Assembly (NCBI RefSeq): GCF_042433085.1
Contig: NZ_JBHLWA010000036.1
Span: 1 to 36,927, forward strand
Direction of reading: 5' to 3'
Origin: Gallibacterium melopsittaci
Lineage (GTDB): Bacteria > Pseudomonadota > Gammaproteobacteria > Enterobacterales > Pasteurellaceae
DNA: 36,927 nt
The translations under genes were made by a program, and so were the position numbers. The stretch's first letter is position 1. Every line of letters starts with the position of its first letter. This document shows, piece by piece, positions 15,702 to 24,586 of the stretch. The notes under the pieces were generated by a model. That model saw nothing but the letters and a program-made list of their open reading frames with translations, did no database searches and was not told where the DNA came from.

Positions 15702-15910
15702 AAACGGTTCTCCGTTGTAGTTTGTTGTTTAATTCGTTGTTGACGTTGGATCTCTTTTTGCACTTCATTAAGTACTTTGCGTTTATCACGATGACTCATA
15801 ATCACAAATAAAAGAATCGCAACCAATGAAATCCCATAAGAAAGCCAAACATAGAATCCATGATTCCCCATTTGCCAAAAAGCACTCCAACTATCAAAAA
15901 ATGGTGTCAT
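15698..15910 (-). CDS. ccmD: Haem exporter-associated small protein CcmD
   Basis: CcmD is the small single-span subunit that releases holo-CcmE from the CcmABC complex. The 70-residue protein starts MTPFFDSWSAFWQMGNHGFY, has one membrane helix (about 19-40) and a basic, Gln-rich cytoplasmic tail. The ATG at 15908-15910 is chosen because AGGA lies upstream and the usual CcmD start is recovered. Upstream in-frame codons run into ccmC and do not resemble CcmD. It lies 17 nt after the ccmC stop. Confidence 0.92.
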   Translation of the reverse strand: MTPFFDSWSAFWQMGNHGFYVWLSYGISLVAILLFVIMSHRDKRKVLNEVQKEIQRQQRIKQQTTTENRL

Positions 15911-15927
15911 TTTGCTATTCCTTTTAT

Positions 15928-16665
15928 TTAGATTTTTTGTACCAACGCTTGTACCCAAGGGCGTTTTTTATCTGCGTTCAATAGTTCATTACGATAACGG
16001 ATCACTGTTAAATATAGACTTAATAACATAAAACCAAAAATGGCTAATAACAGTGGAATTAACATTTCTGTTGCAATAGAAGGCTTCTCAAATTTTGTGA
16101 TGCTCGCACCTTGATGCAAGGTATTCCACCATTGCACTGAAAAGTGAATAATTGGTAAATTGATTACACCGACAATTGATAATATTCCTGCCGCTTTTGC
16201 ACCAACAGTCTTATCCTGAAATGCACTATATAATGCGATTACTCCAAAATAGAGGAATAACAGAATTAATTCTGAGGTTAAACGAGCATCCCAGACCCAC
16301 CATGTTCCCCATGTCGGTTTTCCCCAAACCGCACCAGTTACCAACGCTAAAAAGGTAAATAATGCCCCTATTGGTGCCATCGCTACCATTGCTAAATTGG
16401 CTTGCTTAATTTGCCAAACCAATGCGACTAACGCTGCAACTGCCATTGAAGCATAAATTCCCATAGACCAAATCGCTGTTGGCACATGAATATACATAAT
16501 GCGAAAACTATTACCTTGTTGATAATCTGCGGGGGCAAAACCTAATCCCCATACAACAGCAACAGCTAATAACAACAAGCTCGCTATCCCTAAAATTGGC
16601 GATAATTTTCCACAAATGCGATATTGCGTTTCAGGTTTTGCGTATGGATGTAACCATTTCCACAT
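15928..16665 (-). CDS. ccmC: Haem handling protein CcmC
   Basis: CcmC attaches haem to CcmE at the periplasmic face of the inner membrane. The 245-residue protein has six membrane segments, the tryptophan-rich motif WGTWWVWDARLTSEL, and the two flanking histidine sites in MYIHVPTAIWSM and WWNTLHQGAS that ligate haem iron. Length is normal. It lies 21 nt downstream of ccmB on the same strand. Confidence 0.95.
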   Translation of the reverse strand: MWKWLHPYAKPETQYRICGKLSPILGIASLLLLAVAVVWGLGFAPADYQQGNSFRIMYIHVPTAIWSMGIYASMAVAALVALVWQIKQANLAMVAMAPIGALFTFLALVTGAVWGKPTWGTWWVWDARLTSELILLFLYFGVIALYSAFQDKTVGAKAAGILSIVGVINLPIIHFSVQWWNTLHQGASITKFEKPSIATEMLIPLLLAIFGFMLLSLYLTVIRYRNELLNADKKRPWVQALVQKI

Positions 16666-16686
16666 AATCTTTTACCTTTAAATTGA

Positions 16687-17349
16687 TTAATGCAAACTAA
16701 CACGTAATGCTGCAGCTACCGCAAATGGACAACTCACCAATGCTAAAACTAACATTGCTGCCAGAATTGCTAATTGCCCACCATAACTAAGATGTAATGC
16801 GGCTGAATCCAAAACTGCTGCTGTAAAAATTAAAACAGGAATAAATAATGGCACGACTAATAGACTAAGCAGTACCCCACCCTTTCGTAACCCAACAGTT
16901 AACGCTACACCAACTGCACCAATACAACTTAAGATCGGTGTGCCTATAAATAGGGTCTGTACTAATGCCCACCAGACATCAATTTCTAATGAGAGTAATA
17001 GACCAGCAATAGGCGATAACAGAATTAAAGGAAATCCAGTTAACAGCCAGTGAGAAAAAATTTTCGCCAATGCCGTCATCGAAAGTGGGATAGGTAATAA
17101 AAGGAGTTGTTCTAATGAGCCATCTAAATAATCATCTTTAAACAAACGTTCAAATGATAATAATGCTGACAACAATGCGGCAACCCAGACAATTCCAGGT
17201 GCAATACGTGCCAATAATTGTGGTTCTGGACCAACAACCAGAGGAAATAACGTAATAACAATTAAAAAAAACCATAGTGGATTTAATACTTCACTCGGTT
17301 TCCGCATTGCAATTTGTAATTCACGTTTAATGATGTCGTAAAAAATCAT
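16687..17349 (-). CDS. ccmB: Haem exporter permease CcmB
   Basis: CcmB is the membrane subunit of the CcmAB ABC transporter, whose ATP hydrolysis frees holo-CcmE from CcmC. The 220-residue protein has six hydrophobic segments and the family start MIFYDIIKRELQIAMRKPSE, followed by LNPLWFF. It begins 5 nt after the ccmA stop. Confidence 0.94.
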   Translation of the reverse strand: MIFYDIIKRELQIAMRKPSEVLNPLWFFLIVITLFPLVVGPEPQLLARIAPGIVWVAALLSALLSFERLFKDDYLDGSLEQLLLLPIPLSMTALAKIFSHWLLTGFPLILLSPIAGLLLSLEIDVWWALVQTLFIGTPILSCIGAVGVALTVGLRKGGVLLSLLVVPLFIPVLIFTAAVLDSAALHLSYGGQLAILAAMLVLALVSCPFAVAAALRVSLH

Positions 17350-17354
17350 TGTTT

Positions 17355-18002
17355 CTATTCTGTTTCTACAAATTTATATTTTTCTAGTTGTACTTTTTGC
17401 ACAATATCACTCGGTACATCTTGGTGGCTGGTAATAATCACGATTCCACCTTGACTAGCATGGAATTCAAATAAATGGGTTAAAACCTGAACGCCTCGTT
17501 TATCTATCGCATTAAAGGGCTCATCTAAAATCCATAATGGCGCAGTAGATAACCATAGTCTTGCTAGTGAGACACGTTTATGTTGCCCTGCCGATAATTG
17601 ACTTGCTGGAATATCTTCATAACCTAATAATCCTACTACTTGCAGCGTTTCCCATAACACTTCTGGTTGCTTACGGCTATTGGTAGTACGTTGGAAAAAG
17701 TGGAGATTTTCCCATGCGGTCAATTCAGGTTTAATGCCTGCGTGATGTCCTAAAAACAGCAAATTTTCATTAAATTCATCTTGCTGCTGTAAAATTGCTT
17801 GATTATTCCAAAGCACTTCACCCTTTCTTGGGCGTGAAAGCCCGCTCAATGCACGCAATAATGTCGTTTTGCCTACGCCATTATGTCCTTCGATTTGGAC
17901 AAAATCACCGCTTTGAAATTGAAGATTAACATCAGCAAATAAAATACGCTCTCCGCGTTGGCAACTTAAATCATTAACCTGTAACTGATTGATTGAATTC
18001 AT
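17355..18002 (-). CDS. ccmA: Haem exporter ATP-binding protein CcmA
   Basis: CcmA is the ABC ATPase of the CcmABCD complex. The 215-residue protein has Walker A GHNGVGKT at 39-46, the ABC signature LSAGQHKRVSLARL at about 137-150, Walker B LWILDEPFNAID, and the switch histidine in VIITSHQDV. It is the first gene of the nine-gene ccm operon. The Shine-Dalgarno before its ATG is weak, and the operon promoter must lie within 18003-18337. Confidence 0.95.
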   Translation of the reverse strand: MNSINQLQVNDLSCQRGERILFADVNLQFQSGDFVQIEGHNGVGKTTLLRALSGLSRPRKGEVLWNNQAILQQQDEFNENLLFLGHHAGIKPELTAWENLHFFQRTTNSRKQPEVLWETLQVVGLLGYEDIPASQLSAGQHKRVSLARLWLSTAPLWILDEPFNAIDKRGVQVLTHLFEFHASQGGIVIITSHQDVPSDIVQKVQLEKYKFVETE

Positions 18003-18337
18003 ATATTTACTGCTGATTGGCTAGACTAATTTAACGGAGCAGAATTCTAACATAAGCTAGCCATTGGTGGTATTTTTATCTAGAGCGCATTTATACCCAT
18101 TTGGGAGTAATAATCACAAAATCACTTAATCAAAAATACTTTAACTATATGAAAAATAATGAGATTTTAACGAAACGGGAAATCACTTTTTTTTGATCTA
18201 TCGCAATATCATCAAATAAGGGATTTATTGGGTAAGTCATTGACATTTTCTCCATTTAAAAGAGTGAGAAAAATGTCAATGTTACAAGCCTAGAACTGTG
18301 TTGTCATTGGTCAGATAAGATCTGAGAGAACTTTGTT
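18003..18337 (-). other. Non-coding gap upstream of ccmA with a long imperfect palindrome
   Basis: This 335-bp AT-rich gap separates the dehydrogenase stop from ccmA. It should hold the ccm promoter. TATAAA and TTAGAAT -10-like strings are present on the minus strand, but no convincing -35 pair was found. At 18238-18281 the arms CATTGACATTTTCTC and GAGAAAAATGTCAATG form a 15-bp stem with one bulged A and a 13-nt loop, without a following T-run. A smaller perfect hairpin, TCAGAT-AAG-ATCTGA, lies at 18311-18325 just downstream of the dehydrogenase stop. No small gene was recognised. Confidence 0.6.
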
Positions 18338-19315
18338 TTAATCGACTTCTTTATTCACCAAATTATGCTTTGGTTTTTCTGGTTGCAATGCGGCAATTAA
18401 ATTCTCTACCGCTAATGCAGCCATTTTATAGCGAGTTTCAAACGTGGCCGAACCAATATGTGGAGCTAATACTACATTTGGTAATGTCAGTAACGCAGAA
18501 TTTGTCGGTAATGGCTCTTGTACAAACACATCCAATCCTGCACCTAAGATCTGTTTTGTCTGCAATGCTTCAATTAATGCATCTTCATCAATAATTTTAC
18601 CTCGGCCCCCATTGATCAAAATACTAGATGATTTCATTAACGCTAGTTTTTCTCGAGTAATTAAATTTTCAGTATCCGATGTTAGTGGTAACGTAATACA
18701 GACAAAATCTGCTTGTTTTAGTAATTGATCTAATTCACACCATATAGCTTGATATTTTTGCTCAACTGCTGGTTTACGTTGGCGACTAAAATACAACACT
18801 TCCATATCGAAACCACAATATGCACGTTTTGCTACCGCTTCGCCGATATTTCCCATACCAAGAATACCGATTTTCTTATGATGAACATCTACACCGAATA
18901 GTGAGCTATCAATACTTTCTGTCCATCGGCCTTGATGAATAAATTCTGAGGTTTCAACAATACGTCTTGCCGTTGTCAATAACAATGCAAAAATTAAATC
19001 CGCTGTTGTATCAGTTAATACACCTGGCGTATGCATTAAACGAATATTCCGTGCTGTTAACTCTTCAACAGAAAAATAATCATATCCTACAGAAATGGTT
19101 GAAATAGCTTTTAACTGCTTAGCTTTAGATAACACCTCACCTTTAATACTCACCCCAGAACCAATTAATCCTTCAGCCTCAGATAATGCAGTAATAAAAT
19201 TTTGGTAATTGTTTTGATCAATTCCTGCAAAACTTATTACCTCAAAATGTTCCATTAAACGCTGTTTCAGATCATCGGGTATCACGGTATATAAAACGAT
19301 TTTACGTTTTGCCAT
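18338..19315 (-). CDS. ghrB: NAD(P)-dependent D-2-hydroxyacid dehydrogenase (GhrB-like)
   Basis: This 325-residue cytoplasmic enzyme belongs to the D-isomer-specific 2-hydroxyacid dehydrogenases and resembles GhrB, which reduces glyoxylate, hydroxypyruvate and 2-ketogluconate. The Rossmann motif GMGNIG is at about 152-157. The catalytic Arg lies in NGGRGK, the Glu in DVFVQEP and the His in APHIGSAT. Its length matches GhrB (about 324). The ATG at 19315 is preceded by GGAGGTAA. An upstream in-frame stretch to 19390 has no supporting signal. It lies 92 nt downstream of fbpC and could be co-transcribed with the iron genes, but the spacing also allows its own promoter. Exact substrate is not readable. 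Confidence 0.82.
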   Translation of the reverse strand: MAKRKIVLYTVIPDDLKQRLMEHFEVISFAGIDQNNYQNFITALSEAEGLIGSGVSIKGEVLSKAKQLKAISTISVGYDYFSVEELTARNIRLMHTPGVLTDTTADLIFALLLTTARRIVETSEFIHQGRWTESIDSSLFGVDVHHKKIGILGMGNIGEAVAKRAYCGFDMEVLYFSRQRKPAVEQKYQAIWCELDQLLKQADFVCITLPLTSDTENLITREKLALMKSSSILINGGRGKIIDEDALIEALQTKQILGAGLDVFVQEPLPTNSALLTLPNVVLAPHIGSATFETRYKMAALAVENLIAALQPEKPKHNLVNKEVD

Positions 19316-19407
19316 ATAAATTACCTCCACGATATTTAAGAGTAGTCTTGTATTGTACGCTTTATCCTCAATCAGAAAAGTAGCATACACTATTTCACTA
19401 TCTCCTG

Positions 19408-20505
19408 TTATGCTGCATCAAATACAATGATGTTTTTTGCTTGTAACTTTAGTTGTACTTGGCTTCCTAATGGGTAATCTTGGGTATGATGAACTATCAT
19501 TAGTTGTTCATTTTTCACTCCTACATTAGTAAGAGAGACTAATTTCAACTGATAACGATAAAAACCGCCTAAAAAAATCCGTCGTTCAACCGTTGCATAC
19601 GCTGTCATTGGCAAAATTGGTTGCGTAGGAATATCTTCTTCCCATAGATGTAAGTCAATATCTTCTGGACGAATTAACACAGTATAATTTTGTTGTTCTT
19701 GCAGAGATGGTTTATTTGCCACCGTTACTTGCGTTAAATCAAAATAAGTAAACGGTGATACCAATCTATACGCCTGTCGTTGACAAGGAAGATAATTTAC
19801 CTTACCTAAAAACTCAGCGACAAAACGTGAATTTGGTCGATGATAAAGTTCATAAGGTGTACCAAATTGAATAATTTTACCTTGATCCATTAAAGCGAGT
19901 TTATCCGCAAAAACAAAGGCTTCTTCTTTACTATGGGTAACAAAAATTGCAGGTACGGCTTGCTGTTTTAAAATCGTACGAATTTCTTCGATCATTTGAT
20001 AGCGTACTTGGCTATCAATATTTGAAAAGGGTTCATCAAGCAATAATAGTTTCGGCTCACAAGCTAATGCTCGTGCAATCGCAACGCGTTGTTGTTGTCC
20101 ACCTGATAGTTGATGTGGATAACGTTGTTCTAAGCCCTGTAAATGAACCAACTTAACCATTTCTTCTAAGATAGTTTGCTGCTGTTGACGACTTTTCTGA
20201 TGCAAACCAAAGGTAATATTTTCTGCCACTGTGAGATGTGGAAATAAGGCATAATCTTGAAAAATGAAACCAATTTGACGTTGCTCCAATGGCGTCGTTG
20301 TCAGATCATTGCCTGTCAGCATTATCTTTCCTGCACGCAAAGGCAATAACCCAGCAATCGCTTTTAATAACGTGGTCTTACCGCACCCACTTGAACCTAA
20401 TAAACACACAATCTCTTGTTGTTCTAACACGACATTTAGATCTTGTAATATGGTGTTATCGTGATAACCACACGTTAACTGTGTAATCGATAAAGTATTC
20501 ATCAT
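19408..20505 (-). CDS. fbpC: Ferric iron ABC transporter ATPase FbpC
   Basis: FbpC energises Fe3+ import through FbpB. The 365-residue protein has Walker A GSSGCGKT at 37-44, a Q-loop in GFIFQDYALFPHLTV, the signature HQLSGGQQQRVAIARAL, Walker B LLLLDEPFSNID and the switch histidine in FVTHSKEEA. About 120 C-terminal residues form a TOBE-type regulatory domain. Two adjacent ATGs could start it; the first touches the fbpB stop directly (0-nt gap). It is the third gene of fbpABC. Confidence 0.93.
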   Translation of the reverse strand: MMNTLSITQLTCGYHDNTILQDLNVVLEQQEIVCLLGSSGCGKTTLLKAIAGLLPLRAGKIMLTGNDLTTTPLEQRQIGFIFQDYALFPHLTVAENITFGLHQKSRQQQQTILEEMVKLVHLQGLEQRYPHQLSGGQQQRVAIARALACEPKLLLLDEPFSNIDSQVRYQMIEEIRTILKQQAVPAIFVTHSKEEAFVFADKLALMDQGKIIQFGTPYELYHRPNSRFVAEFLGKVNYLPCQRQAYRLVSPFTYFDLTQVTVANKPSLQEQQNYTVLIRPEDIDLHLWEEDIPTQPILPMTAYATVERRIFLGGFYRYQLKLVSLTNVGVKNEQLMIVHHTQDYPLGSQVQLKLQAKNIIVFDAA

Positions 20506-22140
20506 CTATTTTGTTCTATTTGTTAATAACGAGCGGGTCAACATCATTACAGGAATTAACCCGACTATAATTAATACAATCGCTGGCAATGCTGCGCGTT
20601 CTAGTTGTTCATCAGAAGTATAGGTAAAAACGTGTGTTGCTAAGGTATCAAAGTTAAATGGGCGTAATAGTAATGAAGCATTTAACTCTTTCATACTCTC
20701 AATAAACACAAACAATAATGCCGTTAAAATACCTTTGCGCAATAGCGGTAAATGAATTTTCCAACCAACGGCTAAGGCAGAATGCCCCAATGTTTTCCCT
20801 GCCATCTCTAACGAAGGAGGAATTTTATTTAATGCCGTTTCAATACTCCCAATCGACATCGCAGAAAAACGGATCACAAACGCAGTGATTAAGGCAAAAA
20901 TTGATCCTGAAAAGATTAATCCTAATGGTAGTATGCCTAACCAATTTGTTAATTGGTACAGTTGATGATCTGCAATAGTCAGCGGTATCAACAGCCCAAT
21001 CGCTAAAACCGTGCCTGGTACAGCATACCCTAAAGCCCCAATCCGCAATCCCACTCTCGCAAATGAAACTTGAGTCATTCTTTGCAAAAAATGCAGCAAT
21101 AATGCCAATATCACACTGATGATTGCCGCAACGCTAGAGACTAACAAGCTATTTTTTGCATATTGAAAAAAGTTTGTTGTCCATGCCTCCGTAAAATAGT
21201 GATAAGCCCAATAACTTAATTGAAACAGTGGAAGTAGAAAAGCTAACAAAACTAATAACCAACTATAAACCACTAAGCCTTTTTCCCACCATCTGGTTAA
21301 AGATTGATATTGATGTGTTTGTTCGCAACCTCGTTGATAATGTTGTTGCTTACGTCTCGCATAACGTTCAATCCCAATAAATAGGCTTAATAAAGCCAAC
21401 ATTGAAATTGCAATTTGTGCGGCTGCTTGTAAATCACCTAATCCTAACCAAGTATCATAAATTGCCGTTGTTAACGTTGGCACCGCAAAATAGAAAACCG
21501 TACCAAAATCACCTAACGTTTCCATTGCCACTAAAGCACAACCAACAGAAATCGCAGGGCGTAATAAAGGTATAGTGATACGCCAAAAAATTTGCGTTGT
21601 AGAAGCACCCAATAATTTAGCACTTTGTGTCAAATTTTCTGATTGCTCAAGGAGTGCCAAACGGGTTAACAAAAATATATAAGGATAAAGGGATAACGCT
21701 AAAATAAAACAGGCTCCCCCTAGACTTCGAATTGATGGAAACCAGTAATCATGAATACTCTGCCAGCCAAAAATCGCCCGCAGCCATTGTTGAATAATAC
21801 CTGGATAGTCTAAAAGATCTGTATATAAATAAGCCGATAAATAAGCAGGAATAGCTAAGGGCAAACAAAGTAGCCATTGTAAAAGATGCTGCCCTTTGAA
21901 TTGATAACGTGAAACCAGATATGCTGTTGGTATAGCGAAAATTAGACTAATTCCCACTGTCCCGCATACTAATAACAGTGAGTTGATAAAATAATCGGTT
22001 AATACCGTATTCCATAGGTGTTGTAAACTCTGTAATGAGCCTTTTCCTGCCTGATAGAGTAATGCCACTATTGGCATCACAAAAAAGCCGATTAAGAGAA
22101 AAACAGTTAGCTGAGAAAATGGTTTATTAAATTTAATCAC
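20506..22140 (-). CDS. fbpB: Ferric iron ABC transporter permease FbpB (fused two-domain)
   Basis: FbpB is the inner-membrane channel of the FbpABC Fe3+ importer. The 544-residue protein is a tandem of two permease halves with about twelve membrane segments. Each half carries an EAA-type loop for FbpC contact (e.g. SAKLLGASTTQIFWRITIPL and AGKTLGHSALAVGWKIHLPL). This matches the fused FbpB/AfuB class. It lies 83 nt downstream of fbpA, with a terminator-like hairpin between them, and abuts fbpC. Confidence 0.93.
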   Translation of the reverse strand: MIKFNKPFSQLTVFLLIGFFVMPIVALLYQAGKGSLQSLQHLWNTVLTDYFINSLLLVCGTVGISLIFAIPTAYLVSRYQFKGQHLLQWLLCLPLAIPAYLSAYLYTDLLDYPGIIQQWLRAIFGWQSIHDYWFPSIRSLGGACFILALSLYPYIFLLTRLALLEQSENLTQSAKLLGASTTQIFWRITIPLLRPAISVGCALVAMETLGDFGTVFYFAVPTLTTAIYDTWLGLGDLQAAAQIAISMLALLSLFIGIERYARRKQQHYQRGCEQTHQYQSLTRWWEKGLVVYSWLLVLLAFLLPLFQLSYWAYHYFTEAWTTNFFQYAKNSLLVSSVAAIISVILALLLHFLQRMTQVSFARVGLRIGALGYAVPGTVLAIGLLIPLTIADHQLYQLTNWLGILPLGLIFSGSIFALITAFVIRFSAMSIGSIETALNKIPPSLEMAGKTLGHSALAVGWKIHLPLLRKGILTALLFVFIESMKELNASLLLRPFNFDTLATHVFTYTSDEQLERAALPAIVLIIVGLIPVMMLTRSLLTNRTK

Positions 22141-22169
22141 AACTCATTAATCTAAAAAGTGAAAAACAG

Positions 22170-22197
22170 AAAAAGGCAGTTGCTTCCACAACCGCCT
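22170..22197 (-). terminator. Terminator/attenuator hairpin between fbpA and fbpB
   Basis: On the minus strand AGGCGGTTG and CAACTGCCT form a stem with one mismatch around a 6-nt loop, followed by five T residues. It begins 26 nt after the fbpA stop. Partial termination here would make more binding protein than permease, as is usual in binding-protein operons. Confidence 0.72.
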
Positions 22198-22223
22198 AAT
22201 TAAAAAACTACAATAAGAATAAA

Positions 22224-23237
22224 TTATTCAATATCGAATTTTACTTCATCAATTAATTTCAATGCTTTGTCATAGTTTTTCGCAATATCATTGAGTGGTA
22301 ATGTATCTGCTTTAAAACTTCCCCAAGATTCAACTAATTTAGAAACGGCTACCCCTGATTTCACTGGATATTCATGATTTAATTCTGCATAAAGATGTTG
22401 TGCTTTGTCGCTACTTAAAAATTCAACGAGCTTTAATGCGTTTTCTTTATTTTTTGAATATTTTGCCACAGCAACACCACTGATATTCACATGCGTACCT
22501 GTGGTGGTTTGGTTAGGGAAGTTGATATAAACAGACTCTGCCCAAGCACGCTGTTTTTCATCTTCTAACATTTTGCCAAAGTAATAGCTATTTCCGAGTG
22601 AATAATCACAAATACCCTCTTTAATTGCTTTCACTTGATCACGATCGCCACCTTGTGGTTTTTGTGCCAAATTATTTTTTAGCCCCACTAAAAATGCTTT
22701 CGCTTTTTCTTCACCATCGTGTGCAATCATTGATGCAATAAGTGATACGTTATAAGAGTGTTTTCCTGAACGGACGCACACTTTGCCTTTCAATTCTGGT
22801 TTTGCAAGATCATAGTAAGTAAAGTTTTCTGGCAACTTACCTACTCTATCTTTTGAGGTATAAATCGCTCTAGCACGTGTTGTTAAAGCAAACCATTCCC
22901 CATTTTTATCACGATATTGTGCAGGAATATTTTTTTCTAATACGGCTGAATGTACATGTTCTGCTAACCCAGCATTAACTAATTCCATTACTCGACTAAT
23001 ATCAACAGTTAATAATACATCTGCTGGAGTGAGTTCTTTTTCACGTTTTACTCGTTCAACTAAACCTTTATCTGCATAGATAAGATTCACTTTTACACCA
23101 CTTTGCGCTTCAAACTCTTTTAAGAGAGGTTCAATTAAATAAGGTTGACGATAGGAATAAACATTGACTTCATTAGCTGCGAATGCAGATGTGGCTAGCG
23201 TTGCAAACAAACTAACAGTGAAAAGAGATTTTTTCAT
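22224..23237 (-). CDS. fbpA: Periplasmic ferric-iron-binding protein FbpA (tyrosine-only class)
   Basis: FbpA binds Fe3+ in the periplasm and delivers it to FbpB. The 337-residue precursor has a signal peptide MKKSLFTVSLFATLATSAFA, so the mature protein begins ANEVNVYSYRQPY. The iron tyrosines are Y162, Y218 and Y219 (mature 142, 198, 199), in SGKHSYNVS and LGNSYYF. These are the positions described for Mannheimia haemolytica FbpA. The N-terminal His and the Glu used by H. influenzae FbpA are absent. C154 and C210 may form a disulfide. The ATG at 23237 is chosen over one 4 codons upstream because it starts a standard signal peptide after GAGGGG. A Fur-like site overlaps the promoter. Confidence 0.94.
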   Translation of the reverse strand: MKKSLFTVSLFATLATSAFAANEVNVYSYRQPYLIEPLLKEFEAQSGVKVNLIYADKGLVERVKREKELTPADVLLTVDISRVMELVNAGLAEHVHSAVLEKNIPAQYRDKNGEWFALTTRARAIYTSKDRVGKLPENFTYYDLAKPELKGKVCVRSGKHSYNVSLIASMIAHDGEEKAKAFLVGLKNNLAQKPQGGDRDQVKAIKEGICDYSLGNSYYFGKMLEDEKQRAWAESVYINFPNQTTTGTHVNISGVAVAKYSKNKENALKLVEFLSSDKAQHLYAELNHEYPVKSGVAVSKLVESWGSFKADTLPLNDIAKNYDKALKLIDEVKFDIE

Positions 23238-23284
23238 AGGGCCCCTCATATATTAAATTAACGTTATTATTAGTAAGGGTTGAT

Positions 23285-23327
23285 AACATACAGGATTACT
23301 CATTTTTAGTCAATAATAATTATTCTC
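23285..23327 (-). promoter_or_regulatory. fbpA promoter overlapped by a Fur-box-like sequence
   Basis: On the minus strand TTGACT (23313-23308), a 17-nt spacer and TATGTT (23290-23285) form a good sigma-70 promoter. The 19-mer at 23327-23309 (GAGAATAATTATTATTGAC) matches 13 of 19 positions of the Fur consensus and covers the -35. Repression by Fe-Fur is the obvious reading for an iron importer. Confidence 0.7.
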
Positions 23328-23342
23328 AATTACAATAAAAAG

Positions 23343-23362
23343 AAAAGGCAGCTCACGCTGCC
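23343..23362 (-). terminator. Intrinsic terminator after manA
   Basis: On the minus strand GGCAGC-GTGA-GCTGCC is followed by TTTTCTTTT, 25 nt after the manA stop. It insulates fbpA from manA transcription. Confidence 0.82.
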
Positions 23363-23386
23363 CTAATCCACTATACAAATCAATAA

Positions 23387-24583
23387 CTAAGGTAATTTTG
23401 CAATAATAGCATAACCTTGTTCTTCACCTTGAATATGATATTTGGTATCTGCTTCAATAAACAAAGCCTCACCTTGTTGTACAGATAATGTTTGATTCTC
23501 TGCAGTAATTTGTAATTTGCCTTGCATTACTAACAAAACTTCTGCACTCATAGCAACTAAATCACTCTCTGATCCTGATTGATAGTTCAAATTAGCTAAT
23601 GCAAAATCCTGACTTGGTGTTCGATAAGTACTATAACCAATCTTAGTTTCTGCCATAGGAATCACTTTTGGTGTAATTTCACTACAATCAATGATCTTCA
23701 ATAATTCAGGAATATCCACATATTTTGGTGTTAAGCCCCCTCGAATAACATTATCAGAGCAAGCCATTAACTCAATATTTTGTCCGCGTAAATATGCGTG
23801 TGGAATTCCCGCATCTTGGAAAATTCCCTCTCCTTGTTTGAGGTGAACAATATTAAATAAATAGAAACAGAGTAATCCTGAATCTAGTTTTTCTAATGGA
23901 ATTGACATCGCCTCTAACGCATAAATAACCCAATAATCTGGATTTTCTAGAGGTAAACGATTTTCACGATAAGCAACTTGGTTCGCTTGAATGACTGGTA
24001 ATAACCATTGCTCCAACTTAGTTTGCGGTGCTTGCATTACACTCGCATAAAAATCCTTTAATGATTGTGTTTCTAATTGTTCAGCTAATGACATTAAAGA
24101 AGGGCGAGCATATAAAGTTTTTAAAATGGCATCTTTACTTTTAAATCCATGTAACAGCCAGAAATCAGACAAGGCAATCATCATTTCTGGTTTATGATTA
24201 TCGTCTTTATAACTACGCTTTGGATCTTTTAAATCAATACCCTCTGCATTTTCACGAGCAAACCCAATTTCAGCTTCTTTTTTAGTAGGGTGTAATTGAA
24301 TAGAAAGTGGTTGCACGACATCTAGAATTTTTAATAAATATGGCAATTTATTACCAAATTGTCGTTGTGATTTTTCCCCTAACACGTGAGGAAATTGTTC
24401 AATATAGTCAGCAAGATTATATGTTATACCATCTTTCAATAACATCGATGGCGCACTTGGATGCGTTCCTAGCCACCACTCTGCATAGATTTTGTCATCT
24501 GCTGGTAATTGTAACAGTTGTGGAATATACGTTTTTCCACCCCAAATATAGTGCTGTGCCTGTCCATTAAGGCGATAAAACAT
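23387..24583 (-). CDS. manA: Mannose-6-phosphate isomerase ManA (type I)
   Basis: ManA is a zinc enzyme that interconverts mannose-6-phosphate and fructose-6-phosphate, feeding ManXYZ product into glycolysis. The 398-residue protein has the type I PMI start and the zinc ligand set: QLHP at about 97-100 (Gln and His), the Glu in the NHKPEM region at about 128-133, and the His in GIPHAYL at about 247-253. The C-terminal cupin domain is complete. GGAGGAAAATAATTT precedes the ATG. It lies 3 nt after the yobD stop, forming a two-gene unit, and ends in a clear terminator. Confidence 0.94.
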   Translation of the reverse strand: MFYRLNGQAQHYIWGGKTYIPQLLQLPADDKIYAEWWLGTHPSAPSMLLKDGITYNLADYIEQFPHVLGEKSQRQFGNKLPYLLKILDVVQPLSIQLHPTKKEAEIGFARENAEGIDLKDPKRSYKDDNHKPEMMIALSDFWLLHGFKSKDAILKTLYARPSLMSLAEQLETQSLKDFYASVMQAPQTKLEQWLLPVIQANQVAYRENRLPLENPDYWVIYALEAMSIPLEKLDSGLLCFYLFNIVHLKQGEGIFQDAGIPHAYLRGQNIELMACSDNVIRGGLTPKYVDIPELLKIIDCSEITPKVIPMAETKIGYSTYRTPSQDFALANLNYQSGSESDLVAMSAEVLLVMQGKLQITAENQTLSVQQGEALFIEADTKYHIQGEEQGYAIIAKLP

Positions 24584-24586
24584 AAA

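Noticed and set aside
18187..18215. TTGAT...ATCAA pair upstream of ccmA as an FNR box
   Set aside because: The two halves are 13 nt apart and not 4, so it does not fit FNR.
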